From NCBI GenBank assembly GCA_946482375.1, contig CAMLRH010000096.1, forward strand, positions 1-8,948: a DNA stretch of 8,948 nucleotides. The letters are read 5' to 3'. Made by a program: the position numbers and the translations under genes. Each line of letters opens with the position of its first letter. Position 1 is the first letter of the stretch. The notes beneath the pieces are model-generated. The model was given only the letters and a program-made list of their open reading frames with translations, was not told where the DNA came from and searched no databases. This stretch comes from an uncultured Caulobacteraceae bacterium. GTDB taxonomy: Bacteria; Pseudomonadota; Alphaproteobacteria; Caulobacterales; Caulobacteraceae. Positions 1-6,882 of this stretch are shown here, piece by piece.

Positions 1-471
1 GATGCGGTAGTCGCCGATGCCGTGCGCGGCGAAGAAGCTCCGGGTCTGGGCCAGGTACTTGGTCGCCACGCGCATGCGTTTGCCGGTGCGCACGAGGTGC
101 TGGTGGGCCACCTCGTCGAGGTCGGCCATGGTCTCGACGTCGATCCAGCTCTTGGGCGCGGCGACAACCAGGTCGGCGCGGACGAAGCCCAAGGCGCGCA
201 GCAGCATCACCCGCGCGTCGAGCCCCTCGCCGCGCTCGCGCAGCAGATCCTCGCCGGTGACGCCGATGTGGACCTCGCCGGCGTCGATGGCGGCGGCGAT
301 GTCGGAGGCCGACAGCAGCCGCACCTCCGCGCCCGGCAGGCCCGCGAGCGCGGCGCGATAGCCGCGCGCGCCGCCGGCGGTTTCAAGCTGGAAACCGGCG
401 TCGGCGAGCCAGGCCTCGACCTGTTCCTTCAGGCGCCCCTTGGACGGGATGGCGAAGACGAGCGCGCTCAT
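1..471 (-). CDS. hisG: ATP phosphoribosyltransferase catalytic subunit HisG (short form), 3' end cut by window edge
   Basis: HisG catalyses the first committed step of histidine synthesis: ATP plus PRPP gives phosphoribosyl-ATP, in the cytoplasm. The visible 157 residues start MSALVFAIPSKGRLKEQ, the typical HisG N-terminus with the GRL motif. GVTGEDLL (about residues 70-77) and the RVATKY motif of the PRPP-binding half (about 134-139) follow. The frame is still open at position 1, so the C-terminus lies outside. The start is set by an ATGA junction: the ATG (471-469) overlaps the hisZ stop (470-468), implying translational coupling. A neighbouring hisZ indicates the short form of HisG, which lacks the C-terminal regulatory domain and needs HisZ for activity and histidine feedback. 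That assignment is inference, because the end of the gene is not visible. Confidence 0.96.
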   Translation of the reverse strand, partial: MSALVFAIPSKGRLKEQVEAWLADAGFQLETAGGARGYRAALAGLPGAEVRLLSASDIAAAIDAGEVHIGVTGEDLLRERGEGLDARVMLLRALGFVRADLVVAAPKSWIDVETMADLDEVAHQHLVRTGKRMRVATKYLAQTRSFFAAHGIGDYRI

Positions 472-1577
472 TCCGAACCTCCCGAGAAGGCCCGGGCCGG
501 GCGCACCATGCAGCCGACGGCGGTGGACGGTTTGCCGCCCAACCGCGCGGGCAATCCGTCGTAACGGCCGCCTGCGGCGACGGGACGGTCCTCGCCGAGC
601 GCCGCCGAGCGCACCTCGAACAGCATGCCGTCGTAGTAGCCGAAGGCGCGGCCCAGCCGGGTCGACAGCCGCATCGCCTTGAGGTCGGCGCCGCGCTCGC
701 TCATGGCCACGAGGCGTTTGGCCCAGTCTTCCAGGACGCTGCTCATGCCGGCGGACAGCTCGGCGATGGCGTCGAGCGCGTTCACGGGCGTGTCCGAGAT
801 GGTAAGGAAACCTCGGATTCGGTCGGCCTCGGCCTCGGTCAGTCGGGCGCCCTCGGCGGTCTCGGCGCGCTCCACCAGGCGATGAGCGATCTCCGCCGCC
901 GAGCGGCCGCCCACCGGTTCGATCCCGGCAAGCGCCCAGAGTTCTTCCAGCACACGCACCGCTTCGTCTTCGGGCAGGCCGGAGAGCAGGCCGGCAATAC
1001 GACCGGCTTCCGCGCCCCGCGGCTGGCCCTCCAGCTCGGCCTTCAGGAGGCGCGGTCGCGAGAAGGCGCGTTTCAGCCGTCCGGCGAGGCGGGGTTCGAG
1101 GTCGAGGCTGTCGACGAAGGCGGCGAACAGGCTGACGTCGCCCAGCTCCAGCGTCAGGTCCTTGCGCCCGCCCGCCACCGCGCTCTGCCAGGCCAGCGCG
1201 GTGACCTCGGCGTCATCGGCGGTCGGATCGGCGCCGCCGTAGACCTCCAGGCCGATCTGCAGGAACTCCTCCGCGTGCGGCGAGCCGGGCGGGGTCGCGC
1301 GGAAGGCCTTGCCCTCGTAGAGGTAACGGCCGGCCTTGGCGCCGCTGTCGATGTGGACGCGGGCGATGGGGATGGTGAAGTCGGGACGCAGCGCCGCCTC
1401 CTCGCCGCCTTCGCCCTGCACGGCGAACAGTCGCGAGCGCATGGCCTCGCCCGCAAGGTCGAGCAACAGGGCGAGCGGCTGCAGCACCGGCGCGTCGGTC
1501 AGCGTCGCGCCGGTCTCAAGGAAGGGCGCGCGAATGGCGGCGAGCGCCTTGACCGGGATCGCGGGTTCGAGCCTCAT
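468..1577 (-). CDS. hisZ: ATP phosphoribosyltransferase regulatory subunit HisZ
   Basis: This 369-aa protein is a paralogue of the histidyl-tRNA synthetase catalytic core. In this family it does not charge tRNA but forms a hetero-octamer with short HisG, which it activates and makes sensitive to histidine. Class II synthetase-like segments are visible: LRPDFTIPIARVHI (about 63-76), RYLYEGKAFR (84-93), EFLQIGLEVYGG (104-115), a degenerate HisA motif GYYDGMLFEV (about 313-322) and PVAAGGRYDGL (332-342). The anticodon-binding domain seen at the end of the HisS next door is missing, as expected for HisZ. The frame is open 29 codons further upstream, but the chosen ATG (1577) gives the family-like N-terminus MRLEPAIPVKAL and overlaps the hisS stop in an ATGA junction. 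Its 3' end overlaps the hisG start in the same way. Length fits the family. Confidence 0.95.
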   Translation of the reverse strand: MRLEPAIPVKALAAIRAPFLETGATLTDAPVLQPLALLLDLAGEAMRSRLFAVQGEGGEEAALRPDFTIPIARVHIDSGAKAGRYLYEGKAFRATPPGSPHAEEFLQIGLEVYGGADPTADDAEVTALAWQSAVAGGRKDLTLELGDVSLFAAFVDSLDLEPRLAGRLKRAFSRPRLLKAELEGQPRGAEAGRIAGLLSGLPEDEAVRVLEELWALAGIEPVGGRSAAEIAHRLVERAETAEGARLTEAEADRIRGFLTISDTPVNALDAIAELSAGMSSVLEDWAKRLVAMSERGADLKAMRLSTRLGRAFGYYDGMLFEVRSAALGEDRPVAAGGRYDGLPARLGGKPSTAVGCMVRPARAFSGGSE

Positions 1578-3040
1578 TGGCCCCCCGCCCCTACAATCCG
1601 TTTGACGGCGGCGATGAGTTCGCCGCGCGGGATGGTCTGCTGGCCGGGGCGCTGCTCGCGCCACTCGGCGTTGTCGGAGACCCCGGCGGCCAGTTCGCGG
1701 CCGAGGTCGAGGTCCTTCACGGTGACCGTGCCGGCGGCGATCTCGTCCTCGCCGATGATGATGGCGGCGGGCGCCAGGCGGCGGTCGGCGTACTTCATCT
1801 GCGCCTTCATGCCCGAGGCGCCGAGGTAGACCTCGGCCGGGAGGCCCGCGCCGCGCAGCTCGGCGGCGACGGCGAAGTAGTCGGCCATGCGGTTCTGGTC
1901 GAAGGCGATGACCACGACCGGGCCGCGTGGCTCGGTACCGATCCCCTGCTCGGCCGCCCTGAGCGCCGCGGCCAGCCGCGAGACACCGAAGGAGAAGCCG
2001 GTGGCCGGGACCCGTTCGCCGGTGAAGCGCGCCACCAGATCATCGTAGCGGCCGCCGCCGCCGACCGAGCCGAAGCGCTCGCCGCCGGTTTCGATGAGCA
2101 GCTCGGCCTCGTAGACGGGGCCGGTGTAGTACTCGAGGCCGCGCACGACGGACGGGTCGAACTTCGCCTGATCCTCGGAGACGCCGAGGCCCTTCAGCGC
2201 CGCGTCGATCTTGGCGAGCTCTTCCAGCCCTTCGTCGCCCTCGGCCGAGCCGCCGATGACGTCGGCGAGTTTGGCCAGGGTGTCGGCGCGGCTCGATCCT
2301 TGAGCTTCCACGAAGGCAAGGACGGACTGGGCGGATTTCGCATCAAGCCCGGCGCCCTTGGTGAAGGCGCCGCTCTCGTCCTTACGCCCTTCGCCGAGCA
2401 GCAGGCGGACGCCCTCCACGCCGAGGCGATCCAGCTTGTCGACGGCGCGCAGCACGCCGAGCTTCTGGGCGTCCGTGCTGACGCCGGCTGCGGTGAGCAG
2501 GCCGTTGAGCAGCTTGCGGTTATTGATCTTCAGCACCGCCGCGCCGCGCGGCAGGCCGGCGGCTTCGAGGCCGGCCGAGGCCATGGCGATGATCTCGGCG
2601 TCGGCCTCGGGACGGGCCGAACCCACCGTGTCGGCGTCGCACTGGATGAATTCGCGGAAGCGACCCGGGCCGGGCTTCTCGTTGCGCCACACCGTGCCGA
2701 CGGCATAGCGGCGGAAGGGCTTGGGCAGGGTCTCCCAGCTCTGCGCGGCGAAGCGGGCGAGCGGCGCGGTCAGGTCGTAGCGCAGCGCCATCCACTGCTC
2801 GTCGTCGTCCTGCAGGGCGAAGACGCCTTCGTTGGGGCGGTCGCTGTCGGGCAGGAACTTGCCGAGCGCGTCGGCGTACTCGAACGCGCCGGTGTCGAGG
2901 GGTTCGAAGCCCCAGGCCTCGTACACATCGGAGACCGCCTCCACGATGCGGCGCTCGGCGCGCAGCGTCGCGGCGCGCTTGTCGGCGAACCCGCGGGGGA
3001 CGCGGGCCTCGGGTCGGAAGGCGTTCTGATCTTCGGTCAT
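1574..3040 (-). CDS. hisS: histidyl-tRNA synthetase, eukaryote-like alphaproteobacterial type
   Basis: HisS is a cytoplasmic class II synthetase that attaches histidine to tRNA-His. In its 488 residues, motif 1 lies around VYEAWGFEPLDTGAFE (39-54). LRYDLTAPLARF follows at 86-97, and motif 2 at about 110-140 includes VWRNEKPGPGRFREF. The histidine-specific motif RGLEYYTG is at 300-307, GSVGGGGRYDDLV at 324-336, and motif 3 GFSFGVSRL at 348-356. An anticodon-binding domain closes the protein (about 374-485). Several motifs resemble eukaryotic rather than E. coli HisS: LRYDLT instead of LRPEGT, and GRFREFIQCD like the eukaryotic GR.REF.QCD. The protein is also longer than the roughly 420 aa usual in bacteria. 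No clear Shine-Dalgarno sequence precedes the ATG. It heads hisS-hisZ-hisG and follows a histidine-rich leader. Confidence 0.97.
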   Translation of the reverse strand: MTEDQNAFRPEARVPRGFADKRAATLRAERRIVEAVSDVYEAWGFEPLDTGAFEYADALGKFLPDSDRPNEGVFALQDDDEQWMALRYDLTAPLARFAAQSWETLPKPFRRYAVGTVWRNEKPGPGRFREFIQCDADTVGSARPEADAEIIAMASAGLEAAGLPRGAAVLKINNRKLLNGLLTAAGVSTDAQKLGVLRAVDKLDRLGVEGVRLLLGEGRKDESGAFTKGAGLDAKSAQSVLAFVEAQGSSRADTLAKLADVIGGSAEGDEGLEELAKIDAALKGLGVSEDQAKFDPSVVRGLEYYTGPVYEAELLIETGGERFGSVGGGGRYDDLVARFTGERVPATGFSFGVSRLAAALRAAEQGIGTEPRGPVVVIAFDQNRMADYFAVAAELRGAGLPAEVYLGASGMKAQMKYADRRLAPAAIIIGEDEIAAGTVTVKDLDLGRELAAGVSDNAEWREQRPGQQTIPRGELIAAVKRIVGAGGQ

Positions 3041-3092
3041 GTTGCGCGGCGCTTAAAGGAGTTGGCGGAAACCGGGAAGGGCCGCCTTGATC

Positions 3093-3174
3093 AAGCGAGC
3101 CCCTCCGCGCGGCGGGGCTCGGGTCGGGATCGCTTTAGGCCAAGCGCTCCCCACCCGTCCCGCGGACGGTGTGG
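3093..3174 (-). promoter_or_regulatory. putative histidine attenuator: mutually exclusive hairpins downstream of the His codons
   Basis: On the minus-strand RNA three overlapping hairpins can be drawn. Hairpin 1:2 (3174-3151) has a 10-bp stem with one bulged A and a GCG loop, and its 5' arm starts within the last His codons. Hairpin 2:3 (3157-3120) has CGGGT/ACCCG, GGGA/TCCC and CGCTT/AAGCG, 14 pairs with two mismatches and a 6-nt loop over the leader stop codon. Hairpin 3:4 (3121-3096) is CGAGCCCC/GGGGCTCG, 8 pairs. Hairpins 1:2 and 2:3 share seven bases and exclude each other. Hairpins 2:3 and 3:4 share two bases, more if AAGCG (3135-3131) pairs with CGCTT (3097-3093). A further 5-bp hairpin lies at 3086-3064, followed by AACTCCTTTA. 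Neither hairpin 3:4 nor this last one has a strong U-run. Pairings were drawn by eye, without energy calculation. Confidence 0.65.
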
Positions 3175-3206
3175 TGATGGCCGTGATGGTGCGCGATCTG
3201 CGTCAT
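3135..3206 (-). CDS. histidine-rich leader peptide of the hisS-hisZ-hisG operon
   Basis: A short reading frame encodes 23 residues beginning MTQIAHHHGHHHTV and ends in TAA. Codons 6-8 and 10-12 are all histidine (CAC CAT CAC, GGC, CAT CAC CAC), six His in seven codons. It ends 94 nt before the hisS start on the same strand. A run of codons for the operon's own amino acid, just upstream of the operon and of competing RNA hairpins, is the defining mark of an attenuation leader peptide such as HisL in enterobacteria. Ribosome stalling at these codons would report low charged tRNA-His. An in-frame ATG four codons upstream (3218) would add MPAP to the N-terminus. Neither start has a good Shine-Dalgarno sequence. 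Expression is inferred from composition and position. Confidence 0.85.
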   Translation of the reverse strand: MTQIAHHHGHHHTVRGTGGERLA

Positions 3207-3215
3207 GGGGGCGGG

Positions 3216-3221
3216 CATATA
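3216..3221 (-). promoter_or_regulatory. possible -10 box upstream of the His leader
   Basis: TATATG on the minus strand ends 9 nt before the leader ATG at 3206. If used as a -10, transcription would start at or within a few bases of that ATG, giving a nearly leaderless message, a form known in Caulobacter. No convincing -35 element is seen at the right distance. The same bases contain the alternative in-frame ATG at 3218, so the two readings compete. Transcription from the pgi promoter through this region is an alternative. Confidence 0.25.
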
Positions 3222-3247
3222 CCTGAAATGTGAAGCTTCCACTACCC

Positions 3248-3274
3248 GTCTTCCCGGCGAAGGCCGGGATCCAG
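3248..3274 (+). repeat. REP-like palindrome, family 1, copy A
   Basis: A 27-bp element with a stem TCCCGGC/GCCGGGA around a GAAG loop, bounded by GTCT and TCCAG. This GGCGAAGGCC-cored palindrome resembles a repeat widespread in alphaproteobacterial genomes, often translated as WIPAFAG. Copy B lies 29 bp away in opposite orientation and matches at 25 of 27 positions. Together they could form a large hairpin between pgi and the His leader that blocks or protects pgi mRNA ends. Confidence 0.8.
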
Positions 3275-3292
3275 GTGAAGCCCACCAGTCGC

Positions 3293-4813
3293 TCAGGCTG
3301 AATCTGGACCCCGGCCTTCGCCGGGGAGACGGAGTCTTTGAATGAGAGAGGCCGTGGACGGATCGTGTGCTTGTAGTTGCCCGCCCGTCAGTTCGGCAAG
3401 AATGCCGGTGGCGAGCTTCTTGCCGAGTTCGACGCCGAACTGGTCGAAGCTGTTGATGCCCCAGAGCACGCCTTCGACGAAGGTCTTGTGTTCGTAGAGG
3501 GCGAGGAGGGCGCCGAGCAATTGCGGCGTGAGCCGGTCGAGCAGGACCAGGCTGGAGGGGCGGTTGCCCTCGAACACGCGGTGCGGCTCCGGCGCGTCGG
3601 GCTGGCCGACCATCAGCGCCTCGGCCTGCGCCAGCACGTTGGCGAGCAGCATCTCGTGCATGCCGGCCGGGCCTTCGTCGGTGCGGGCGACGGCGATGAG
3701 GTCGACGGGGATGATGTCGGTCCCCTGATGCAGCAGCTGGAAGAAGGCGTGCTGACCGTTCGTCCCCGCGTCGCCGAACACGGCGGCGGCGGTGGGCCGG
3801 GCGGCGGCCTTGCCGTTGGACTCCATCTCCAGCTGCTGGAGGAAGGCCGGCAGCAGGCGCAGCCGCTGGGCGTAGGGGACGACGGCGCGGATCGGACGGC
3901 CGAGGCCGTTGCGGTTCAGGACATGGGCGAGCGCCAGCAGGACCGGCGCGTTACGCTCCAGCGGCGCGGAGGTGAAGTGGGCGTCCATCTCGGCGGCGCC
4001 TGAGAGAAAGCCCTCAAACGCCTCCCAACCGAGCGCGATGGCGCAGGAAAGGCCGACCGCCGACCACACCGAATAGCGGCCGCCGACCCAATCCCAGAAG
4101 GCGAAGACGCGGTCCTCGGGGACGCCGAACTTCACGGCCTCGGTGACATTGGCCGAGACGGCGGCGAACTGGCCCCGGCCAGCGAGCCAGTCGCGGGCGA
4201 CCCGCGCATTGGCCATGGTCTCCTGCGTCGTGAAGGTCTTGGAGACGGCGATGACCAGCGTGGTGGCCGGATCGACGCCCGCCGTCGCCTGCGCGAACTC
4301 GGCGCCGTCGACGTTGGCGACAAAGCGCAGGTCGATCTTCGGCTGGAGGGGTTTCAGCGCTTCCCACACCAGCCGGGGGCCGAGATCGGAGCCGCCGATG
4401 CCGATGTGGAGGATTGTGCGGATGTCGCTCGCCCGCACCTCCTCGACGAAGGCGCGCATCTTGCGGCGGCCCTCCTCGACGGCGGCGGAGACGGGCTCGC
4501 CCATGGCGGAGAACGTCGCGCCGTCGGGCGCACGCAGCGCGGGGTGCAGGACGGCGCGGTCTTCGGTGGCGTTGACGGCCTCGCCGGCGAACAGGCGCTC
4601 GCGGGCGGCTTCGACGTTGCAGGCTTTGGCCAGCGCGATGGCGGCGTCGAAAGCGGCGCGGTCCCAGGGCTGCTTGGAGAGGTCCAGCGTCAGGCCCGCG
4701 GCTTCCACCGTCAGCCGTTGCAGGCGGTCGGGTTCGGCGTCGAACAGCGAGGCGATGCGCTTGGCGCCCGCCGCTTTCGCGGCCGCTTCGAAATCCCCCC
4801 ACGCGTCAGCCAT
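3293..4813 (-). CDS. pgi: glucose-6-phosphate isomerase
   Basis: Pgi interconverts glucose 6-phosphate and fructose 6-phosphate in the cytoplasm. The 506 residues show HIGIGGSDLGP (136-146), the phosphate-binding SKTFTTQET (191-199), family signature DWVGGRYSVWSAVG (241-254), MESNGK with the catalytic Glu331, GTNGQHAFFQ with the catalytic His355, and the second signature FDQFGVELGKK with Lys465. All expected catalytic residues are present. It is shorter than the 549 aa of E. coli, mainly at the N-terminus. The ATG overlaps the end of the upstream DsbD-family gene by 8 nt (ATGGCTGA), suggesting coupled translation. The last 13 or so residues (LRLPGEGRGPDSA) do not look like Pgi and come largely from a REP-like palindrome; the family part ends near SLIQRL. 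Confidence 0.97.
   Translation of the reverse strand: MADAWGDFEAAAKAAGAKRIASLFDAEPDRLQRLTVEAAGLTLDLSKQPWDRAAFDAAIALAKACNVEAARERLFAGEAVNATEDRAVLHPALRAPDGATFSAMGEPVSAAVEEGRRKMRAFVEEVRASDIRTILHIGIGGSDLGPRLVWEALKPLQPKIDLRFVANVDGAEFAQATAGVDPATTLVIAVSKTFTTQETMANARVARDWLAGRGQFAAVSANVTEAVKFGVPEDRVFAFWDWVGGRYSVWSAVGLSCAIALGWEAFEGFLSGAAEMDAHFTSAPLERNAPVLLALAHVLNRNGLGRPIRAVVPYAQRLRLLPAFLQQLEMESNGKAAARPTAAAVFGDAGTNGQHAFFQLLHQGTDIIPVDLIAVARTDEGPAGMHEMLLANVLAQAEALMVGQPDAPEPHRVFEGNRPSSLVLLDRLTPQLLGALLALYEHKTFVEGVLWGINSFDQFGVELGKKLATGILAELTGGQLQAHDPSTASLIQRLRLPGEGRGPDSA
3304..3330 (-). repeat. REP-like palindrome, family 1, copy B, within the pgi 3' end
   Basis: This is the inverted partner of the copy at 3248-3274. 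It has stem CCCCGGC/GCCGGGG with the same GAAG loop and the same outer bases. The two differences from copy A are the two halves of one base pair (T-A in A, C-G in B), so pairing is kept. The element lies inside the last codons of pgi and encodes the LPGEGRGP part of its tail. Confidence 0.8.
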
Positions 4814-6875
4814 TGGCCGCCTCCCTTAGCGCCTGCGCCACCATGCCGGAGGTCAGAAGTTGCGGCAGCACTTTCGGTTCACCGCCGCCCGCCGGATAGA
4901 CGAGATAGAGCGGCACGCCGGCGCGGCCGTGCGCTTCCAGCGCGGCGGCGATGGTCGCGTCGCGGCTGGTCCAGTCGGCCTTGAGGTAGACGGCGCTCGT
5001 CGCGGCCATGGCGTCCGCGACCTCGCCGGTGGCCAGCGCCGCCTGCTCGTTGACCTGACAGGTGATGCACCAGGCGGCGGTGAAGTTGACGAACACCGGA
5101 CGGCCTTCCGCCTGCAGTTCGGCGACACGCCGCGGCGACCAGGGCTCGTAGGCCACGTCGGCCCGGGCAGGCATCGCCTGCGCTTCGCGGTATGGCGGGG
5201 CGGTGACGGCGATAAAGGCGGCGAGCCATCCCGCCAGCGCCAGGCCCATCAGCGTGAAGCGCACGCGGGCGTCGCTGCGGCGCTGGCCAAGGCCGAACAG
5301 CCAGGCGGCGACCGCAACAGCCAGCCCGGCGGCCAGCAGCCGCGCAAGGCCTTCGGCGCTGGCCTGCTGCGAAAGGACCCAGACCAGCCAGGCGACGGCG
5401 GCGTACATCGGGAAAGCCAGCGCGCGGCGCAGCACGTTCATCCACGACCCGGGCGGCGGCAGCTTCCTGAACAAGCTCGGCGCGAAGGAGAGCGCCACGA
5501 ACGGCAGGGCGAGGCCAAGGCCCAGGAAGGTGAAGATCAGCAGGGCGCCGGGAGCGCTGCGGGTGAGCGCCACACCGACGGCGGAGGCCATAAAGGGCGC
5601 GGTGCAAGGGGCGGCGACAACGACGGTCAGTGCGCCGGTGAAGAAGGCGCCGATCAGGCCCTGCCGCGAGGAAAGCCCGCCACCGACGCCCTGGATCGAG
5701 GCCCCGACCTCGAACAGGCCCGACAGGTTCAGGGCCACCAGCAGCAGGATCAGCGCCAGCGCCGCGACGACGGCGGGCGATTGCAGATGGAAGCCCCAGC
5801 CGACCGCCGCGCCGGCCGTCTTGGCCGCGATCAGCAGCCCGGCGAGGATCAGGAAGGTGGTCAGTACGCCCGCCAGGAAGGCCAGCCCCTGCAACCTCGC
5901 GCCCCGCGCTTCGTGGGCGTGACCAGCCAGCGCGGCCGCCTTCATCGACAGGATCGGGAAGACGCACGGCATCAGGTTGAGGATGAGCCCGCCGAGGAAG
6001 GCGAACAGCAGCGCGGTCAGGAGGCCCTGCCCTGTTCCCCCCGGCGAACCGAGGCCCGACGCGCCGGGCGGCGGAGGTCCGGCGGTCGCGATGATCTCAT
6101 AGGCGGCGTCTTTCAGGGCGAGCACGCCCGCGAGCTCGCCCGGCGCGCCCTTGCCGGGCGACAGGGTCAGCGTCAGGCCGTCCGGCCCGCGTTCGACCGC
6201 TTGAGGGTCCTTATGGACGATGGCGTCGCCCTCGAAGGGGAAGAAGCGGGCGTCGCGCACGTCGGCCCCGCGCAACGGTGCGCCGGTGATGGCGAGCTTC
6301 AGCGTGTCGCCGAGGGGTTGGAAAACAGCGATCAGACCGGCAGGCTTGGGCGCCCTGGCCAGCGTCTCGGCGATGCGGTCGCCGAAACGCAGGTCCGGCT
6401 GCGGCGGTCCGGCAATGACCGGCAGCGCGAGACGCACGGTGGCGCTCTCCGGCACGCAGATGTCGGCGCAGACGAGGAAGTTGGCGACCACGCTCAGCTC
6501 GGCGACCTCGACGGGGACGGGCAGCAGCACCTCGCCCTCGTAGGCGTAGACGGCGAGCTGCACCGGCGGCTCGCCCTCGAACATCACCTTCGGCGCCGGC
6601 CAGACGACCTCGCCCGCCTTCCAGCCGGCCGGCAGGGCCCAGGTCAGCTTCGGCCCCGCGCCCGCGTCGCCGGCGTTGCGCCAGTAGGTGTGCCAGCCGT
6701 CGTCGATCTTCTGGCGGACGGCGACGAAGGTCGTCCCCCCCGGCGCGACGCCGGCCTCCTGGGCGACCAGCTCGACCTCGATGTGGCCGGTGTCGACGGG
6801 CTGCGCGTGCGCGGCTCCGGCCAGCGCCAGCACGGCGGCCAGCGCGCCCGCAAAGTTTCTGAGGATCGCCCGCAT
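4806..6875 (-). CDS. DsbD/ScsB-family protein-disulfide reductase
   Basis: A 689-aa inner-membrane electron transporter that would carry reducing power from cytoplasmic thioredoxin to periplasmic thiol proteins. A signal peptide (1-24, ending AHA) leads into a periplasmic N-terminal domain with the pair VCADICVPES (Cys136, Cys140). About eight membrane segments follow (roughly 285-558). They hold the two redox cysteines of the DsbD core, LMPCVFP (Cys304) and AAPCTAPF (Cys424). A C-terminal thioredoxin domain has AWCITC (Cys603, Cys606) and a cis-proline GVP (655). All three cysteine pairs are intact. The frame is open further upstream to 6968, but ATG 6875 starts the signal peptide directly and avoids overlapping the divergent gene. 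The N-terminal CADIC pattern and likely lineage favour the ScsB branch, which I cannot settle without alignment. No scsC/scsD partner is in view; pgi follows with an 8-nt overlap. Confidence 0.93.
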   Translation of the reverse strand: MRAILRNFAGALAAVLALAGAAHAQPVDTGHIEVELVAQEAGVAPGGTTFVAVRQKIDDGWHTYWRNAGDAGAGPKLTWALPAGWKAGEVVWPAPKVMFEGEPPVQLAVYAYEGEVLLPVPVEVAELSVVANFLVCADICVPESATVRLALPVIAGPPQPDLRFGDRIAETLARAPKPAGLIAVFQPLGDTLKLAITGAPLRGADVRDARFFPFEGDAIVHKDPQAVERGPDGLTLTLSPGKGAPGELAGVLALKDAAYEIIATAGPPPPGASGLGSPGGTGQGLLTALLFAFLGGLILNLMPCVFPILSMKAAALAGHAHEARGARLQGLAFLAGVLTTFLILAGLLIAAKTAGAAVGWGFHLQSPAVVAALALILLLVALNLSGLFEVGASIQGVGGGLSSRQGLIGAFFTGALTVVVAAPCTAPFMASAVGVALTRSAPGALLIFTFLGLGLALPFVALSFAPSLFRKLPPPGSWMNVLRRALAFPMYAAVAWLVWVLSQQASAEGLARLLAAGLAVAVAAWLFGLGQRRSDARVRFTLMGLALAGWLAAFIAVTAPPYREAQAMPARADVAYEPWSPRRVAELQAEGRPVFVNFTAAWCITCQVNEQAALATGEVADAMAATSAVYLKADWTSRDATIAAALEAHGRAGVPLYLVYPAGGGEPKVLPQLLTSGMVAQALREAANG

Positions 6876-6882
6876 CGACGCA

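Noticed and set aside
1578..1664. Upstream extension of hisZ by 29 codons
   Set aside because: It lies wholly inside hisS and lacks HisZ-like sequence; the ATGA junction at 1577 is the natural start.
882..1829. A 315-codon plus-strand frame antisense to hisZ
   Set aside because: Shadow of hisZ; no domain and no plausible start region.
3086..3095. Perfect palindrome CTTGATCAAG as an operator
   Set aside because: It is short and overlaps the attenuator's last arm, and nothing in the sequence points to a regulator; kept only as part of the leader description.
1577..3226. A 549-codon open frame on the plus strand antisense to hisS and the leader
   Set aside because: It is the antisense shadow of a well-supported HisS, has no recognisable domain, and its composition is that of a GC-rich artefact.
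3091..3285. A 64-codon minus-strand frame starting MGFTWIPAFAGKT
   Set aside because: The WIPAFAG segment is a translated REP-like palindrome, and the frame overlaps the His leader in a different register.
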